In this document: piece after piece, positions 6,277 through 7,369 of the stretch
Position numbering within the stretch: the first letter of the stretch is position 1
Layout: the number at the start of each line of letters is the position of its first letter
Origin: an uncultured Gemmatimonadota bacterium
Lineage (GTDB): Bacteria; Gemmatimonadota; Gemmatimonadetes; Gemmatimonadales; Gemmatimonadaceae
Assembly (NCBI GenBank): GCA_946479015.1
Contig: CAMLEQ010000180.1
Location: 1 to 7,369 of the forward strand
Length of the DNA: 7,369 nt
Reading direction: 5' to 3'
Position numbers and translations under genes: made by a program
Notes under the pieces: generated by a model
What the model was told of the DNA's origin: nothing
The model's database searches: none
The model's input: the letters and a program-made list of their open reading frames with translations, nothing else

Positions 6277-7185
6277 TCAGGACTTCCGCTCCACGACGAA
6301 GCGCGCGAGGCGCTCGAGCGCGGGTGACAGCAGCCCCGCGGCCGCGAGCGCCTGACGCGCCTCGTCGGCGAGGTCGCTCGCGCGGCGCACCGCGCCCTCG
6401 ACGCCCAGCAGCGCGGGATAGGTGCTCTTGCCCAGCGCGGCATCGCGCCCGGCCGTCTTCCCGAGCTGCGCGGTCGTCGCGGTGGCGTCGAGCACGTCAT
6501 CGGCGATCTGGAACGCGAGCCCCACCGCCGCGCCGTACCCCTCGAGCGCCCGTGCCGCATCGGGCCCCGCACCGGCCGCGATCCCGCCGATGCGCACCGA
6601 CGCGGCGATGAGCGCGCCGGTCTTGGCGCTGTGCACGCGCTCCAGCTCGGCGAGCGAGAGGGAGCGCCCCTCCCCGGCGAGATCGAGCAACTGGCCGCCC
6701 ACCATCCCGCCGGCCCCCGATGCACGCATCAACTCCCGAACGATGGCGCCGCGCGCCCCGGCGGGCAACCCGAGTGCCGCGCCCGCATCGGCCGCAGCGC
6801 GCGCCGCCAGGGGGACCATGGCCACTCCCGCCACCGCCGCCACGCGTACGCCGTGCAGCCGGTGCGTGGTCGGCCGGCCGCGGCGAACGTCGTCGTCGTC
6901 CATGCACGGGAGATCGTCGTGCACCAGCGAGTACGCGTGCACGATCTCCACCGCCGCCGCGAGCGCGCTGGCGTCCCCCGCGCCGCCGCAGGCGCGGAAC
7001 GCGGCCAGCACCAGCAGGGGGCGCAGGCGCTTCCCCTCGCCGAGGATGCTGTAGCGCACCGCCGCCGCCACCGCGCCGGGGAGCGAGCCGAGCGCGCGAT
7101 CGCAGAGCGTCGCGAGCGCGGCGTCCACCGCCGCGCGATCGGCCGCGAACTCCGCCTCGACCGGATCAGCCGCCAAGATCGGCAA
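6277..7185 (-). CDS. ispA: Trans-polyprenyl diphosphate synthase (farnesyl or geranylgeranyl diphosphate synthase)
   Basis: The enzyme condenses isopentenyl diphosphate with allylic diphosphates to give C15 or C20 prenyl diphosphates, for quinones, undecaprenyl carriers or carotenoids. The product is 302 residues from TTG 7185. Motifs are GEGKRLRPLLVLA (49-61), the first Asp-rich motif DDLPCMDDDDVRRGRPTTH (90-108), GMVGGQLLDL (160-169), HSAKTGALI (185-193), the second Asp-rich motif FQIADDVLD (225-233), and a GKTAGRD...GKSTYPALLG stretch (242-261). The two extra residues in the first motif are typical of bacterial FPP synthases and also of CrtE-type enzymes. Where E. coli IspA has AGDAL downstream of the first motif, this protein has AGVAM (119-123). 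CrtE proteins also lack that Asp, so a geranylgeranyl product is possible. The symbol reflects operon position; product length is undecided. It overlaps xseB by 20 nt. Confidence 0.93.
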   Translation of the reverse strand: MPILAADPVEAEFAADRAAVDAALATLCDRALGSLPGAVAAAVRYSILGEGKRLRPLLVLAAFRACGGAGDASALAAAVEIVHAYSLVHDDLPCMDDDDVRRGRPTTHRLHGVRVAAVAGVAMVPLAARAAADAGAALGLPAGARGAIVRELMRASGAGGMVGGQLLDLAGEGRSLSLAELERVHSAKTGALIAASVRIGGIAAGAGPDAARALEGYGAAVGLAFQIADDVLDATATTAQLGKTAGRDAALGKSTYPALLGVEGAVRRASDLADEARQALAAAGLLSPALERLARFVVERKS

Positions 7186-7369
7186 GACCGAAGCTCCCGT
7201 CGTCGTGCTCCACGAGCGCCTTCACCTGTCCCTCCGCGCGCGCGAGCGTCGCCGCCGCGGCGCGCAGACGCTCCACCCCTTCCTCGAACAGCGCGAGCGC
7301 GCGATCGAGCTCGAGGTCGTCGCGATCCAACTCGGCGACGATCGCTTCGATGCGGGCGAGATCGGACTC
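7166..7369 (-). CDS. xseB: Exodeoxyribonuclease VII small subunit, 5' end outside the window
   Basis: XseB binds the large subunit XseA to form exonuclease VII, which degrades single-stranded DNA. The visible part is 67 codons ending at TGA 7168-7166; the N-terminal few residues lie beyond the right edge. It reads ESDLARIEAIVAELDRDDL, then ELDRALALFEEGVERLRAAA and LARAEGQVKALVEHDDG. This is the family signature of a short helical hairpin with 'L..IV..LE...L.LD.AL.LFEEG' and 'A...L..AE..V..L'. Family members are about 60-85 residues, so the gene is nearly complete. It precedes ispA with a 20-nt overlap, the usual order in many bacteria, so xseA is expected just to the right. Confidence 0.93.
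   Translation of the reverse strand, partial: ESDLARIEAIVAELDRDDLELDRALALFEEGVERLRAAAATLARAEGQVKALVEHDDGSFGLADLGG
7194..7198 (-). promoter_or_regulatory. Ribosome binding site supporting the TTG start of ispA
   Basis: On the minus strand GGGAG lies 8 nt upstream of the TTG at 7185, within the xseB coding sequence. No ATG or GTG occurs in frame near the start; the next GTG is at 7128, codon 20. A second TTG at 7176 is 17 nt from this SD. The spacing therefore favours TTG 7185, which makes the xseB/ispA overlap 20 nt. Confidence 0.5.

Noticed and set aside
4419..6611. A 730-codon plus-strand open frame opposite dxs
   Set aside because: It is antisense to intact dxs, the translation is rich in Arg, His and Val with no recognisable motif, and it runs through the dxs start and into ispA.
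6186..6725. An N-terminal extension of dxs across the gap into ispA
   Set aside because: The upstream frame has no DXS similarity, has no start codon close to 6185, and is the shadow of ispA.

Overview
The window is a very GC-rich stretch of bacterial chromosome carrying ordinary housekeeping genes. The organism is probably Gram-negative, because one gene encodes a secreted, beta-barrel-like outer membrane protein. The GC-rich codon use, the style of that protein and its signal peptide, and the compact isoprenoid/repair operon would fit Gemmatimonadota. That placement is an impression from the sequence; no phylogenetic test was possible.

Layout, left to right. (1) Positions 1-376, minus strand: the N-terminal 125 codons of a gene that leaves the window on the left; I do not recognise it securely. 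(2) Positions 377-590: a divergent intergenic region with a consensus-like TTGACA hexamer facing right. (3) Positions 591-1685, plus strand: a 364-residue exported protein, probably an outer membrane beta-barrel. (4) A 29-bp convergent gap. (5) Positions 1715-7369, minus strand: a tightly packed block transcribed leftward in the order xseB (5' end outside the window), polyprenyl diphosphate synthase (ispA/crtE type), dxs, nadK, recN.

The minus-strand block joins DNA repair (exonuclease VII small subunit, RecN), isoprenoid precursor supply (DXS makes DXP for the MEP pathway; the prenyltransferase condenses the resulting C5 units) and NADP supply (NAD kinase; the reductoisomerase step after DXS uses NADPH). 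The order xseB-ispA-dxs-nadK-recN is a reduced version of a widespread bacterial cluster in which tlyA and often argR lie between dxs and recN. Neither is present here. Successive genes overlap by 20, 4 and 7 nt (xseB/ispA, dxs/nadK, nadK/recN), which suggests one transcript with translational coupling. The only break is a 91-bp gap between ispA and dxs, which holds a perfect 8-bp inverted repeat.

I found no RNA genes, mobile elements, CRISPR array, phage genes or toxin-antitoxin pairs, and no sign of a previously undescribed system. The second-look points are mostly small: start codons, non-consensus residues in two enzymes, the intergenic inverted repeat and the unidentified left-edge gene.
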